From: an uncultured cyanobacterium
GTDB taxonomy: Bacteria; Cyanobacteriota; Cyanobacteriia; PCC-6307; Cyanobiaceae
Reading direction: 5' to 3'
Assembly: GCA_903823115.1 (NCBI GenBank)
Contig: CAIJRN010000016.1
Coordinates: 1 to 64,000 of the forward strand
DNA: 64,000 nucleotides
The notes under the pieces were generated by a model that ran no database searches, was not told the origin of the DNA, and saw only the letters and a program-made list of their open reading frames with translations. Shown piece by piece: positions 7,423 to 17,445 of the stretch (the first letter of the stretch is position 1; the number at the start of each line of letters is the position of its first letter). A program made the position numbers and the translations under genes.

Positions 7423-9252
7423 GTGACCAGCTCCCCGATGGCCGTAAGTCCGCAGACGGCCTCGGGCGAGAGCACCACAACGGCCATCCAGCTGCCCAAA
7501 ACGAGCGACAGCCCAGCATTGCTGCGCATCCGCCACTCGATGAGCCATGTGCTCGCGATGGCGGTGCAACGCCTGTTCCCCAGAGCCCAGGTCACGATCG
7601 GACCCTGGACCGAAAACGGCTTTTATTACGACTTCGACAACCCCGAGCCCTTCACCGAGGCGGATCTCAAGGCGATCCGCAAGGAGATGCTGAAGATCAT
7701 CGGTGCCCGCCTGCCCCTGGAGCGCATTGAAGTCAGCCGTCAGGAGGCTGAACGGCGCATCGGTGAGCAGAACGAGCCCTACAAGCTGGAAATCCTGGCT
7801 GGCCTGCAGGAGCCGATCACGCTTTACACCCTGGGTGAGCAGTGGTGGGACCTGTGTGCCGGCCCCCATGTGGCCAACACCAGTGAGCTCAATCCCAAGG
7901 CCTTCGCCCTGGAGAGCGTGGCGGGGGCCTACTGGCGCGGCGACGAGACCAGGGCCCAGCTGCAGCGCATCTATGGAACGGCCTGGGAAACGGCCGAACA
8001 GCTGGCCGAGTACCAGCGCCGCAAGCAGGAAGCGCTAAGGCGTGACCATCGCCGGCTGGGCACCGATCTGGAACTCTTCTCGATCGAAGATGAGGCTGGC
8101 GCCGGACTGGTGTTCTGGCATCCCCGCGGCGCCCGCATGCGCCTGCTGATCGAAGACTTCTGGCGCCAGGCCCACTTCGACGACGGCTACGAGCTGCTCT
8201 ACACACCCCATGTCGCCGACATTGAGTTGTGGCGGACCTCCGGCCATCTCGACTTCTACGCCGAGAGCATGTTCGGTCCGATGCAGGTGGATGAGCGCCA
8301 GTTCCAGCTCAAGCCGATGAACTGTCCCTTCCACGTGCTCACCTATGCCAGCCGGCTGCGCTCCTATCGCGAGTTGCCGATCCGCTGGGCTGAGCTCGGC
8401 ACCGTCTATCGCTACGAACGCCCCGGCGTGATGCACGGGCTGATGCGGGTGCGGGGCTTCACCCAGGACGATGCCCATGTGTTCTGCCTGCCGGACCAGA
8501 TCGGCGCTGAAATTCTGCGGGTGCTCAATCTCACCGAGCGCATCCTCAGCACCTTTGATTTCCGCCACTACGAGATCAACCTTTCCACCCGCCCGGAGAA
8601 ATCAATCGGCGAAGATGCGGTCTGGGACCTGGCGACCGCTGGCCTGATCGAGGCCCTTGAGCGCAAGGGCTGGCCCTACAAGGTGGATGAGGGGGGTGGC
8701 GCCTTCTATGGCCCCAAGATCGATCTCAAGATCGAAGATGCCATTGGCCGCCTCTGGCAGTGCTCCACGATTCAGCTCGATTTCAACCTGCCGGAGCGCT
8801 TCGATCTGGAGTATGTGGCTGCCGACGGCAGCCGCCAGCGACCGATCATGATTCACCGGGCGATCTTCGGCTCGCTGGAGCGCTTCTTCGGCATCATGAC
8901 CGAGAACTACGCCGGCGATTTTCCGTTCTGGCTGGCGCCTGAGCAGATCCGGCTGCTGCCGGTCACCGACGAGGTGCTGCCCTATGCCGAATCCCTGCAG
9001 CAGCAGCTGTTGCAACAGGGTGTGCGGTCGACCATCGATCGCAGCGGCGATCGGCTCGGCAAGCTGATTCGCAATGGCGAACAGATGAAGATTCCCGTGT
9101 TGGGCGTCATCGGCGCCAAGGAGGCTGAAACGCAGACCATCAGTCTGCGCAGCCGCCGCGACGGCGATCTCGGTTCCCTTCCCCTGGCCGAGTTGATCAC
9201 CAGAGCCGCCAGCGCTAACCAGCACCGAAGCGCCGGCCTGGTCAACAGTTGA
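7423..9252 (+). CDS. thrS: Threonyl-tRNA synthetase (no TGS domain)
   Basis: Class II synthetase that charges tRNA-Thr. 609 residues from the GTG at 7423 (ATG at 7438 is an alternative). The N-terminal TGS (N1) domain of the 642-residue E. coli enzyme is absent; the protein opens almost directly with the editing domain, whose HxxxH is seen in RHSMSHVLAM (about 37-46). The catalytic core has the zinc ligands Cys in KPMNCPFHV, His in GVMHGLMRVRGFTQ and His in IHRAIFGSLERF, then the anticodon-binding domain (about 500-600). Absence of TGS is normal in cyanobacterial ThrRS. It leads a plus-strand series with glk, thrB and ndhD. Confidence 0.96.
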   Translation: MTSSPMAVSPQTASGESTTTAIQLPKTSDSPALLRIRHSMSHVLAMAVQRLFPRAQVTIGPWTENGFYYDFDNPEPFTEADLKAIRKEMLKIIGARLPLERIEVSRQEAERRIGEQNEPYKLEILAGLQEPITLYTLGEQWWDLCAGPHVANTSELNPKAFALESVAGAYWRGDETRAQLQRIYGTAWETAEQLAEYQRRKQEALRRDHRRLGTDLELFSIEDEAGAGLVFWHPRGARMRLLIEDFWRQAHFDDGYELLYTPHVADIELWRTSGHLDFYAESMFGPMQVDERQFQLKPMNCPFHVLTYASRLRSYRELPIRWAELGTVYRYERPGVMHGLMRVRGFTQDDAHVFCLPDQIGAEILRVLNLTERILSTFDFRHYEINLSTRPEKSIGEDAVWDLATAGLIEALERKGWPYKVDEGGGAFYGPKIDLKIEDAIGRLWQCSTIQLDFNLPERFDLEYVAADGSRQRPIMIHRAIFGSLERFFGIMTENYAGDFPFWLAPEQIRLLPVTDEVLPYAESLQQQLLQQGVRSTIDRSGDRLGKLIRNGEQMKIPVLGVIGAKEAETQTISLRSRRDGDLGSLPLAELITRAASANQHRSAGLVNS

Positions 9253-9254
9253 TC

Positions 9255-9285
9255 GGCCGCAGCGGTGCCCGCTCCTGCAGCGGCC
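9255..9285 (+). terminator. GC-rich nested inverted repeat after thrS
   Basis: The arms GGCCGC (9255-9260) and GCGGCC (9280-9285) enclose a second hairpin AGCGG/CCGCT (9261-9273). It starts 3 bp after the thrS stop. No T-run follows, so it would be at most a factor-assisted terminator or an mRNA-stabilising hairpin. Confidence 0.35.
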
Positions 9286-9350
9286 CCCCTGCCAGGGCTG
9301 GCTCTGTGAACCTTTGCCTCACTCCGTAGTTTCTCCCTCAGGTTTCGGCC

Positions 9351-10394
9351 ATGACCACCTTGCTGGCCGGCGATATCGGCGGCACCAAGACCCTGCTGAG
9401 CCTTCACGACCAAGCCAGCCTGGAGCCCCTGGCCAGCAGCCGCTACCCATCAGCCGACTGGGATGACCTGGGGGCGATGGTGCGTCACTTTCTGGCGGAC
9501 TGCGAGGGCCTGGCCAGGCCCGCCGCCGCCTGCCTGGCGGTCGCCGGCCCGGTCCACGGCGGCCGGGCCCAGCTCACCAACCTCAGCTGGACCCTGGAAG
9601 AACAGGACCTGGCCCGATCCTGCGGCCTCCAGCGGTTGGAGCTGGTCAATGACTTCGCCGTGCTGATCTACGGCCTGCCCCATCTGGAGGCAACGCAGGT
9701 CGCCCCCGTGCGCAGCGGCGCCGCGGTGCCGGGTGCCCCCCTGCTGATCCTGGGGGCCGGCACCGGACTTGGCGTGGCGCTGGGGGTTCAGACGAGCACG
9801 GGCCTCCAGGCCCTGGCCAGCGAGGCCTCCCATGGCGAATTCGCGCCGCGCAGCCAGCAGGAGTGGGAACTCAGGCAATGGATCCAGGTCGATCGTCAAC
9901 TGGAGCGGGTCTCGATTGAGCGGGTGGTCAGCGGCACGGGCCTGGGCGATGTGGCGCGCTGGTTGCTGGCCAGCCGCGATGCCCAGGGCCTGCACCCGCT
10001 GCAGAGTCATGCGAGCCGCTGGCTGGCCAGAGGCCAGGAACCCGAAGCCAGCGGAGTTTCTGAGGCCGAACCGGCCGATCTGCCCGCCGCCGTGGCCGAG
10101 GCGGCCGCCGCTGGTGATGCGCTGGCCGTTGAGGCCCTCGATCTCTGGCTGGGGGCCTATGGATCGGTCTGCGGCGATCTGGCCCTGGCCAGCCTCAGCC
10201 GAGGGGGCATCTGGCTGGGCGGCGGTACGGCGAGCAAATTGCTGGCTGGCCTTCGCTCCCAGCGCTTCCTTGAGGCCTTCCTGGCCAAGGGCCGGTTGCG
10301 GGCGGTGCTGGAGCCGATCCCGATCCAGGCCGTAATCGATCCTGGCTTCGGCAGCTTCAGCGCTGCCTGCCGGGCCCGGATGCTGCTGGATTGA
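9351..10394 (+). CDS. glk: Glucokinase (hexokinase-fold Glk type)
   Basis: Cytoplasmic ATP-dependent glucokinase feeding glucose into glycolysis, the oxidative pentose phosphate route or glycogen synthesis. 347 residues. The phosphate-1 motif is LLAGDIGGTKT at residues 4-14; the sugar-binding Asn-Asp is in LVNDFAVLIYG; an adenosine motif GAGTGLGVALG and a C-terminal IWLGGGTASK follow. This is the Glk (PF02685) family, distinct from the ROK kinase later in the window. It lies between thrS and thrB on the same strand; the 98-bp gap upstream could carry its own promoter. The ATG at 9351 is the first in frame. Confidence 0.93.
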   Translation: MTTLLAGDIGGTKTLLSLHDQASLEPLASSRYPSADWDDLGAMVRHFLADCEGLARPAAACLAVAGPVHGGRAQLTNLSWTLEEQDLARSCGLQRLELVNDFAVLIYGLPHLEATQVAPVRSGAAVPGAPLLILGAGTGLGVALGVQTSTGLQALASEASHGEFAPRSQQEWELRQWIQVDRQLERVSIERVVSGTGLGDVARWLLASRDAQGLHPLQSHASRWLARGQEPEASGVSEAEPADLPAAVAEAAAAGDALAVEALDLWLGAYGSVCGDLALASLSRGGIWLGGGTASKLLAGLRSQRFLEAFLAKGRLRAVLEPIPIQAVIDPGFGSFSAACRARMLLD

Positions 10395-10439
10395 GGCTGA
10401 CCCATCGACTGCAACACTGGGCCCAGTAAGACGACCTAG

Positions 10440-11393
10440 ATGGCACGCCCTAGCCTCGGCCAAGGGGTGGTGGTGGAGGTCCCCGCCACCACGGCCAACC
10501 TCGGCCCCGGTTTTGACTGCCTGGGAGCAGCTCTGGAGCTGGGCAACCGCTTCGAACTACGGGTGATCGAGGGGGGCGGCGAACGCTTCGACCTGATCAT
10601 CGAAGGCAGTGAAGGGGCCCATCTGCGCGGCGGCCCCGACAACCTCATCTACCGCTCGGCCCAGAGGGTGTGGAAGGAGGCCGGCAAGGAGCCGGTGGCC
10701 CTCGAGGCCAGGGTGCAGCTGGCCGTGCCGCCCGCCCGGGGCCTGGGCAGCAGCGCCACGGCGATCGTCGCCGGCCTGATCGGTGCCAATGCCCTGGTCG
10801 GCGAACCCCTGAGCAAGGAGAAGTTGCTGGAGCTGGCCATCGACATCGAGGGCCATCCCGACAACGTCGTGCCGTCCCTGGTCGGCGGACTCTGCCTGAC
10901 CGCCCGCGCCGCCTCCCATCGCTGGCGGGTGGTGCGCTGCGAGTGGGCCCCCAACGTGCAGGCGGTGGTGGCCATCCCCTCGATCCGCCTCAGCACCGCC
11001 GAAGCGCGGCGCGCCATGCCCCGCAGCATTCCGATCAGTGATGCGGTGATCAATCTCGGCGCCCTGACCTTGCTGCTCCAGGGTCTGCGCACGGGCAATG
11101 GCGATCTGATCGGCGACGGCATGCATGACCGCATCCATGAGCCCTACCGCTGGGGCCTGATCCAGGGGGGAAAGATCGTGCGACAGGCAGCCCTGGACGC
11201 GGGGGCCTGGGGCTGTGTGATCAGCGGTGCCGGACCGACATTGCTGGCCCTGGGGCCCGCCTCCGTCGCCGAGGCTGTGAGCGAGGCGATGGTGGAGGCC
11301 TGGCGCCGGGAAGGCGTGAGCAGCCGCGGCGAGGTGCTCCAGCCCCAGCACGAAGGCAGCCGCTGGAGCCATCTGCCGCCGCTGGTCGCTTGA
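10440..11393 (+). CDS. thrB: Homoserine kinase
   Basis: GHMP-family kinase that phosphorylates homoserine for threonine biosynthesis. 317 residues. The first GHMP motif is VEVPATTANLGPGFDCLGAA (about 10-30), the ATP loop PPARGLGSSATA is near 97-108, and the third motif GCVISGAGPTLLAL is near 257. Length fits bacterial ThrB. It follows glk by 45 bp and precedes ndhD by about 200 bp. Proximity to thrS is common in picocyanobacteria and links threonine supply with its charging enzyme. Confidence 0.95.
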   Translation: MARPSLGQGVVVEVPATTANLGPGFDCLGAALELGNRFELRVIEGGGERFDLIIEGSEGAHLRGGPDNLIYRSAQRVWKEAGKEPVALEARVQLAVPPARGLGSSATAIVAGLIGANALVGEPLSKEKLLELAIDIEGHPDNVVPSLVGGLCLTARAASHRWRVVRCEWAPNVQAVVAIPSIRLSTAEARRAMPRSIPISDAVINLGALTLLLQGLRTGNGDLIGDGMHDRIHEPYRWGLIQGGKIVRQAALDAGAWGCVISGAGPTLLALGPASVAEAVSEAMVEAWRREGVSSRGEVLQPQHEGSRWSHLPPLVA

Positions 11394-11500
11394 GCCCTCC
11401 GCCAGGTGAGACGCGCCCCCAGCAGCGAATTCAGCTCCAGAAGCGGCTCCACGCTGAACTGCCGCCCCAGCCGACAGCCCAATCGCCCGTAGCACAGGTC

Positions 11501-11599
11501 ATGAGTACTTCTACTCAGCTGATAGATTCCTGCATCGAAGAATCCGGCCAGGCCCCAGGGCTTCCGGCCGATGCTTCCCAAGTCACCAGCTGGATGTAG
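11501..11599 (+). CDS. Possible 32-aa upstream ORF of ndhD
   Basis: An ATG at 11501 opens a 32-codon frame ([16 protein letters not shown]...) ending in TAG at 11597-11599, two bases before the ndhD ATG at 11602. The geometry would allow translational coupling. No homology is recognised and the composition is not compelling; it could be a chance frame in the ndhD leader. Confidence 0.3.
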   Translation: MSTSTQLIDSCIEESGQAPGLPADASQVTSWM

Positions 11600-11601
11600 T
11601 G

Positions 11602-13176
11602 ATGGACGCCACCCTGCCCCTTTCGGCCGCGTCCTCGCTCCCGGCGGCTTTTCCCTGGCTCAGCCTGATCGTGCTGCTGCCGGCGGCCGCGGCCCTGCTG
11701 ATGCCCCTGCTGCCCGGCGATGCTGACGATCCCAGGTTGCCCCGGCTCCTGGCCCTGAGCGTCCTCGGGGTCGATCTGGCGCTGATGCTTTGGGTGTTCA
11801 GCCGCCATTTCGATGGCAGCATCGCCGATCTGCAACTGGTGGAGCGGCTGCCGTGGGTGCCGGCCCTGGGGCTGGAATGGTCCCTGGCCGCCGACGGTCT
11901 CTCGGCGCCCGTGGTGGTGCTCAGCGGTCTGGTCACCCTGCTGGCCGTGGCCGCCAGCTGGAACATCAATCGCAAAACCCGCCTCTATTTCGGCCTGCTG
12001 CTGGTCCAGGCTTCGGCCCAGGGGCTGGTGTTCCTCTCCCAGGATTTCCTGCTGTTCTTCCTGGCCTGGGAACTGGAACTGGTGCCGGTCTACCTGCTGA
12101 TCGCCATCTGGGGCGGCAAGCAGCGCCAGTATGCCGCCACCAAATTCATTCTCTATACCGCCTCCGCCTCCCTGCTGATTCTGCTCAGTGGCCTGGCCCT
12201 GGCGCTCTCCGGTGACAGCTTCACCCTCAATCTCTCGGAACTGGCAGCCCGCTCGCCGGGGGGGACCTTCGGTCTGCTCTGTTATCTCGGCTTCCTGATC
12301 GGATTCGGTGTCAAGCTGCCGATCTTCCCCCTCCATACCTGGCTTGCCGATGCCCACGGTGAGGCGAATGCCCCGGTTTCGATGTTGCTGGCCGGGGTGC
12401 TGCTGAAGATGGGGGGCTACGCGCTGCTGCGTTTCAACGTGCAGATGCTGCCGGAAATTCATCTGTTGCTGGCCCCCGCCCTGGTGGTGCTCGGCATTGT
12501 CAACATCATCTACGGGGCTCTCAACGCCTTTGCCCAGGACAACGTCAAACGGCGCATCGCCTGCAGCTCGGTCAGCCACATGGGATTCGTGCTGCTCGGC
12601 ATCGGCGCCATCGATTCCCTCGGCATGAGCGGCGCCATGCTGCAGATGATCAGCCATGGCCTGATCGCGGCCTCGATGTTCTTCGTCACCGGTGTCTTCT
12701 ACGAGCGCACCAAGACCCTCTCGATCCCCAACATGGGCGGCCTGGCCAAGGCCCTGCCGATCACCTTCGCCTTCTTCCTGGCCAGCTCCCTGGCCTCGTT
12801 GGCCCTGCCGGGCATGAGTGGCTTCATCAGCGAAATCACCGTGTTCCTGGGGGTGACCGCCAATGACGGCTTCACCGTGCCGTTCCGGGTGCTGACGATC
12901 GTGCTGGCCGCCATCGGCCTGGTGCTGACACCGGTGTATCTGCTGTCCCTGTGCCGCCGGGTGTTTTTCGGCCCCAGGATCCCGGCCCTGGCCGTGGTCG
13001 GCGACATGACACCAAGGGAGCTGGTGATCGGTCTCAGCCTGCTGGTGCCCACCCTGGTGATCGGCTTCTGGCCGCGGGTGGCGATCGATTTTTACCAGGC
13101 CAGCACCAATGCTCTGGCGATCGAGCTCAGCAACACCAGCCAGCTGGCTCTGAGCCGCTTGCCCCTGTTCGGCTGA
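11602..13176 (+). CDS. ndhD: NAD(P)H-quinone oxidoreductase chain 4 (NdhD)
   Basis: Proton-pumping antiporter-like membrane subunit of cyanobacterial NDH-1, which carries out respiration and cyclic electron flow around photosystem I. 524 residues with about 14 hydrophobic helices. Diagnostic parts are the TM5 Glu in [21 protein letters not shown], the TM7/8 Lys region [12 protein letters not shown] and [19 protein letters not shown], and [19 protein letters not shown]. It is the NdhD1/NdhD2-like type; no ndhF or cupA/B partner is next to it, which argues against the CO2-uptake D3/D4 forms. ATG at 11602 is chosen over GTG at 11599. Confidence 0.95.
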   Translation: MDATLPLSAASSLPAAFPWLSLIVLLPAAAALLMPLLPGDADDPRLPRLLALSVLGVDLALMLWVFSRHFDGSIADLQLVERLPWVPALGLEWSLAADGLSAPVVVLSGLVTLLAVAASWNINRKTRLYFGLLLVQASAQGLVFLSQDFLLFFLAWELELVPVYLLIAIWGGKQRQYAATKFILYTASASLLILLSGLALALSGDSFTLNLSELAARSPGGTFGLLCYLGFLIGFGVKLPIFPLHTWLADAHGEANAPVSMLLAGVLLKMGGYALLRFNVQMLPEIHLLLAPALVVLGIVNIIYGALNAFAQDNVKRRIACSSVSHMGFVLLGIGAIDSLGMSGAMLQMISHGLIAASMFFVTGVFYERTKTLSIPNMGGLAKALPITFAFFLASSLASLALPGMSGFISEITVFLGVTANDGFTVPFRVLTIVLAAIGLVLTPVYLLSLCRRVFFGPRIPALAVVGDMTPRELVIGLSLLVPTLVIGFWPRVAIDFYQASTNALAIELSNTSQLALSRLPLFG

Positions 13177-13290
13177 ACCCAGCCCCATCCCACGAATCGC
13201 CGCGGTGCGGGGATCCCAGCCCCTGCTGAACCACACCTTGGGCGCCACTCGGCTGGAATGGGGACCAGAACGCCATCGAGAGCCGTATCC

Positions 13291-15450
13291 ATGAGCATTG
13301 ATCTCCAGAGCCGGCCTGCGCTGCTGGCAGGCCAGGGGCTGCCCCAGTTCGAGCTGATCACGCCCGAGCAGGTGAGTCAGCACATCCCCGAGCTGATGGC
13401 GGAGCTGGAGGCGGAACTCTCAGCCCTTGAAGCCAGGCTCGACACGGCCGGCCAACAGGGCCCTCCCCCCAGCTGGGAGGCGGTGATGGAGCCCCTGCAC
13501 CGGCTCAACGAACGGCTGCGCTGGAGCTGGGGGGTCGTCGGCCATCTCAACGGTGTCTGCAACACCCCGGAACTGCGCCAGGCCCATGCCAAGGAGCAGG
13601 CGGCGGTGGTGGCCTTCGGCAATCGCGCCGGCCAGAGCGAGATCCTGTACCGGGCTCTCAGAGCCCTGCAGGCCCGCCCGGATCTCGACGACACCCAGCA
13701 GCGCATCCTGACGGCCGAGTTGCGTGACATGGATCTGCGCGGCGTGGGCCTCGAGGGGGCCGAGCGGCAGGCCTTCAACACCACCAGCCAGGAACTGGCG
13801 GAACTCTCCACCAGTTTCGGCAACCGGCTGCTCGATGCCACCAACAGCTGGACGCTGCGGCTCACGGAGCCGGCCGACGTCGAAGGACTGCCCCTGAGTC
13901 TGCGCGAACAACTGGCCCAGGCCGCCCGTCAGGCCGAACCTGCCGATGCAGGCGCCACGGCGGAGTCCGGTCCCTGGCTGCTAGGGCTCGACTATCCCCG
14001 CTTCGGGCCGTTCATGCAGTACAGCCGCCGCCGCGATCTGCGCGAGCGGCTGTACAGGGCCCAGGTGAGCCGCGCCTCCGGGGAGGCCACCGGGCTCCAG
14101 GACCAGCCCAGCCATGATCAGCTCAAAAGCGGCGACAGCAACTGGCCGGTGATTGAGCGGATCCTCAGCCTGCGGCTGCAGCAGGCCCGGCGGCTGGGCT
14201 ACGCCAACTGGGCGGAGCTGAGCCTGGCGTCCAAGATGGCCGACTCGATCGATGCGGTGGAAGGGCTGCTGGAGGATCTGCGCGCCGCCGCCTACCCGAT
14301 GGCCGTCGAAGAGCTGGCCGATCTGCGCGCCTGCGCCGAGCGCCAGGGAGCAGCCGAAGCGACGGATCTGCAGCCCTGGGATGTGAGTTTCTGGGCCGAT
14401 CACCTGCGCCGCGAGCGCTTCGATCTCGACAGCGAGGCGCTGCGGCCCTGGTTCCCCCTGCCGCGGGTGCTGGACGGGCTCTTTGCCCTCTGCGATCGCC
14501 TGTTCGGCATCGCGATCAGCGCCGCCGATGGCGAAGCGCCGATCTGGCATCCGGATGTGCGCTTCTTCCGGGTCCACGACCGGGACGATGGCCGGCCGAT
14601 CGCCGCGTTCTATCTCGATCCCTACAGCCGACCTGGCAGCAAGCGGGGCGGTGCCTGGATGGATGAGTGCCTGAGCCTCTCCCGCTCGGCCGATGGCCAC
14701 TCGGTGCTGCCCGTGGCCTATCTGGTCTGCAATCAGAGCCCGCCGGTGGGCGACACCCCCAGCCTGATGACCTTCCAGGAGGTGGAAACCCTCTTCCATG
14801 AGTTCGGCCACGGCCTGCAACACATGCTCACCACCGTCGAGCGACCCCAGGCCGCCGGCATCAACAACGTCGAGTGGGATGCGGTGGAACTGCCCAGCCA
14901 GTTCATGGAGAACTGGTGCTACCACGAGGCCACCCTGCTGGCCATGGCGCGCCACTGGCAGAGCGGTGAACCACTGCCCCAGGGCGAATACGAGAAGCTA
15001 CTCGCCGCCCGCACCTTCATGGGCGGCGCCGCCACCCTGCGGCAGGTGCATTTCTCGCTGACGGATCTGCGCCTGCACAGCCGCTGGTCCCCCGACAGCG
15101 GCCAGAGCCCCGAACAGCTGCGTCGCCAGATCGCCATCACCACCACGGTGCTCGACCCGATCGAAGACGATGCCCTGCTCTGCTCCTTCGGCCACATCTT
15201 CGCCGGTGGCTACGCCGCCGGGTATTACTCCTACAAATGGGCCGAGGTGCTCAGCGCCGATGCCTTCAGTGCCTTTGAGGATGGGGGCCTCGACAACGAG
15301 GAGGCGATCCGCGCCACCGGCCGCCGCTTCCGCGAGACCGTCCTGAGCCAGGGCGGCAGTCGCCATCCAGGCGAGCTGTTCGAGCGCTTCCGCGGCCGGC
15401 CCCCATCGGCGCAGGCCCTGATCCGCCACACGGGTCTGGCGGCGGGCTGA
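13291..15450 (+). CDS. prlC: M3 family oligopeptidase (oligopeptidase A-like)
   Basis: Cytoplasmic zinc metallopeptidase that degrades oligopeptides, including leftovers of proteolysis and cleaved targeting peptides. About 719 residues from ATG 13291 (MSIDLQSRPALLAGQ); ATG 13258 would add 11 residues. The zinc site is HEFGH in VETLFHEFGHGLQHML, with the third-ligand Glu in the NNVEWDAVELPSQFMENW segment downstream. The C-terminus has the GYAAGYYSYKWAEVLSADAF motif typical of thimet/OpdA enzymes. Length matches the approximately 680-residue family. It follows ndhD on the same strand and converges on the lipase gene. Confidence 0.93.
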   Translation: MSIDLQSRPALLAGQGLPQFELITPEQVSQHIPELMAELEAELSALEARLDTAGQQGPPPSWEAVMEPLHRLNERLRWSWGVVGHLNGVCNTPELRQAHAKEQAAVVAFGNRAGQSEILYRALRALQARPDLDDTQQRILTAELRDMDLRGVGLEGAERQAFNTTSQELAELSTSFGNRLLDATNSWTLRLTEPADVEGLPLSLREQLAQAARQAEPADAGATAESGPWLLGLDYPRFGPFMQYSRRRDLRERLYRAQVSRASGEATGLQDQPSHDQLKSGDSNWPVIERILSLRLQQARRLGYANWAELSLASKMADSIDAVEGLLEDLRAAAYPMAVEELADLRACAERQGAAEATDLQPWDVSFWADHLRRERFDLDSEALRPWFPLPRVLDGLFALCDRLFGIAISAADGEAPIWHPDVRFFRVHDRDDGRPIAAFYLDPYSRPGSKRGGAWMDECLSLSRSADGHSVLPVAYLVCNQSPPVGDTPSLMTFQEVETLFHEFGHGLQHMLTTVERPQAAGINNVEWDAVELPSQFMENWCYHEATLLAMARHWQSGEPLPQGEYEKLLAARTFMGGAATLRQVHFSLTDLRLHSRWSPDSGQSPEQLRRQIAITTTVLDPIEDDALLCSFGHIFAGGYAAGYYSYKWAEVLSADAFSAFEDGGLDNEEAIRATGRRFRETVLSQGGSRHPGELFERFRGRPPSAQALIRHTGLAAG

Positions 15451-15500
15451 GAGCGCTGCGGCGGTTCGGCGCGCGCTGCCCTGCAGCCGGCGCCGCCGAA

Positions 15501-16097
15501 TCAAGGCCGCAGCAACTCGTCCAGCAGGGGTTTCAGAGCCTGGGGTGCCGCCAGCAGGCGATCGTGGCGCAACACCGGCAGCAGCTGGCGACGCCCCACC
15601 GGCAACACCCCCTGCCAGCCGGGGAACACCGTCAGATCGGTGGGGCTGTAAAAGCTGCAGCAATCGATGCGGCGCAGGGGATCGAGATCGGCATCCAGAC
15701 GCTGCAGCAGCAGACTGCCGGGCTTCATATCGGCGATGCCGGCCAACCAGAGCCGCGGCCAGGGCAAGGCGGTGAGCGTGCCCTGATGGGGACTGGCCAC
15801 ACTGATGAAACGACGGGTACGGGACGCACCGCCCAGCAACTGAATCCAGCTGCGGGCGATCACGCCCCCCATCGAGAACCCCAGCAGATCGATCGGCTGA
15901 TCGGCCCCGTAGGCCGTCCGGATCGCCTCATCGAGGCGCTGAGCCAGATCGAGCAGCGGGGTGGAGCCCAGGCCATGGGGCAGATGGGGCAGCAGCAGCG
16001 GTTCGCGGCGATGGTCCAGGTCCCGCAGCAGCGCCCGGAACACCCTGGGCGTGTCCCAGAGGCCGTGGATCAGCACCAGGGGAATCGCTTCAGCCAT
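15501..16097 (-). CDS. Alpha/beta-hydrolase, lipase/esterase-like
   Basis: 198 residues. The oxyanion-side strand IPLVLIHGLWDTPRVF opens the protein; the nucleophile elbow is GFSMGGVIARSW (Ser about residue 75), followed by SVASPHQGTLTALPWP, as in triacylglycerol lipases and PGAP1-like esterases. An Asp in FYSPTDLTVFP and a late His (RHDRLL) complete a plausible triad. No signal peptide, so the substrate is probably an intracellular lipid or ester. It is the last gene of a minus-strand run, 33 bp after proA. Confidence 0.85.
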   Translation of the reverse strand: MAEAIPLVLIHGLWDTPRVFRALLRDLDHRREPLLLPHLPHGLGSTPLLDLAQRLDEAIRTAYGADQPIDLLGFSMGGVIARSWIQLLGGASRTRRFISVASPHQGTLTALPWPRLWLAGIADMKPGSLLLQRLDADLDPLRRIDCCSFYSPTDLTVFPGWQGVLPVGRRQLLPVLRHDRLLAAPQALKPLLDELLRP

Positions 16098-16130
16098 GGC
16101 GGTGTCGGAACCTGGCAGCGGCGGCGGGGC

Positions 16131-17438
16131 TCACAGCGGCAGAGAACGATGGCTGAATTGGCGTTCACCACGGGCGTAGTCGGCGGCGATATGGCCCTCG
16201 CCGCGCAGCCGGTAGCGATAGGTGATCAGCCCCTCCAGCCCCACCGGCCCCCGCGGTGGCAGGGTCTGGGTGCTGATGCCCACTTCAGCGCCGAACCCGT
16301 AGCGGAAGCCATCGGCGAAGCGGGTGGAGCAGTTGAGATACACCCCGGCACTGTCCACGGCCGCCAGGAAGCGATCCGCCGCCACCGGGTCGGTGGTGGC
16401 GATGGCGTCGGTATGGCGGGAGCCGTAGGTGGCGATGTGCTCCAGGGCCTGCTCCAGATCCTCGACGACCCGCACACTCAGGATCAGGTCGGAGTACTCC
16501 GTGCGCCAGTCCTGTTCCTGGGCCGCCTGGGGCACCCCGAGGCTGCAGGCGGCCGCATCGCCGCGCAACTCGACGCCGGCGGCAGCGAAGGCCGCGATCG
16601 CTGCCGGCAGAAAACGCGGCGCGATCGCGCCGTGCACCAGCAGCGTCTCGATGGCGTTGCAGGCGGCCGGGTACTGGATCTTGCTGTCGAGGGCCAGGCG
16701 CAGGGCCTGGTCGGGATCAGCGGCCTGATCGACATAGAGATGGCAGATGCCATCGGCATGACCCAGCACCGGGATGCGGGTGTTGTCCTGGATGAAGCGC
16801 ACCAGATCGTTGGAACCGCGCGGAATGATCAGATCCACCAGACCATCGAGCTTCAGCAGCCCCAGGCTCTCCTGGCGGCTGGTGAGCAGGTCCAGGGCCT
16901 GGGGATCGACGCTGGTCGTCGCCAGGCCGCGATGCAGGGCCGCCAGGATCGCAGCGCAGCTGTGGAGGGCCTCCCGTCCCCCCTTGAGCAGGGCGCCATT
17001 GCCGGAGCGGATCGCCAGCGAGGCGATCTGCATCACGGCATCGGGCCGGGCCTCGAAGATCACCCCCAGAACCCCGAGGGGCACGGTGACCCGCTCCAGC
17101 ACCAGCCCCCGATCGAGCTCGGTGTGGAGCTGGCGCCGGCCGAGGGGATCGGCCAGGGCCGCCACCTGGCGCACCCCCGCGATCGCCGCGGCCAGCTTGG
17201 TGGGATCGAGCCGCAGCCGGGCCACGAGCGCCGGTGCCAGGCCATCGGCGACAGCCGCCTCGAGATCGCGCTGATTGGCGGCCAGGATCGCGGCCCCATC
17301 GGCCTCCAGGGCCGCCGCCATCGCCAGCACGGCCTCGCAGCGCCGTCCATCGCTGAGCTGACCCAGGGCCAGGGCGGAGCGGCGCACGGCCAGGGCCCGC
17401 TGCAGCAGCTCGGGCGAGGGATCGGGGATCTGGGTCAT
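16131..17438 (-). CDS. proA: Gamma-glutamyl phosphate reductase
   Basis: NADPH-dependent reduction of L-glutamyl-5-phosphate to glutamate semialdehyde, the second step of proline synthesis. 435 residues, an aldehyde-dehydrogenase fold. The catalytic Cys is in [35 protein letters not shown] and [13 protein letters not shown] mark the NADPH-binding region, and [18 protein letters not shown] is the C-terminal signature. The ATG at 17438 (MTQIPDP) is chosen because the open frame further upstream overlaps the ROK kinase gene. Only 7 bp separate it from that gene, so the two are co-transcribed. proB is not in the window. Confidence 0.95.
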   Translation of the reverse strand: MTQIPDPSPELLQRALAVRRSALALGQLSDGRRCEAVLAMAAALEADGAAILAANQRDLEAAVADGLAPALVARLRLDPTKLAAAIAGVRQVAALADPLGRRQLHTELDRGLVLERVTVPLGVLGVIFEARPDAVMQIASLAIRSGNGALLKGGREALHSCAAILAALHRGLATTSVDPQALDLLTSRQESLGLLKLDGLVDLIIPRGSNDLVRFIQDNTRIPVLGHADGICHLYVDQAADPDQALRLALDSKIQYPAACNAIETLLVHGAIAPRFLPAAIAAFAAAGVELRGDAAACSLGVPQAAQEQDWRTEYSDLILSVRVVEDLEQALEHIATYGSRHTDAIATTDPVAADRFLAAVDSAGVYLNCSTRFADGFRYGFGAEVGISTQTLPPRGPVGLEGLITYRYRLRGEGHIAADYARGERQFSHRSLPL

Positions 17439-17445
17439 GGAGCCA

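Noticed and set aside
11515-13383. A 622-codon minus-strand frame across ndhD
   Set aside because: It is the antisense of a clear ndhD gene; the translation is His/Gln/Gly-rich and typical of shadow frames.
15451-15505. GC-rich inverted repeat (TTCGGCG/CGCCGAA) between the M3 peptidase and lipase genes
   Set aside because: The stem is short with a long loop and lacks a T-run in either direction, so a terminator call is not supported.
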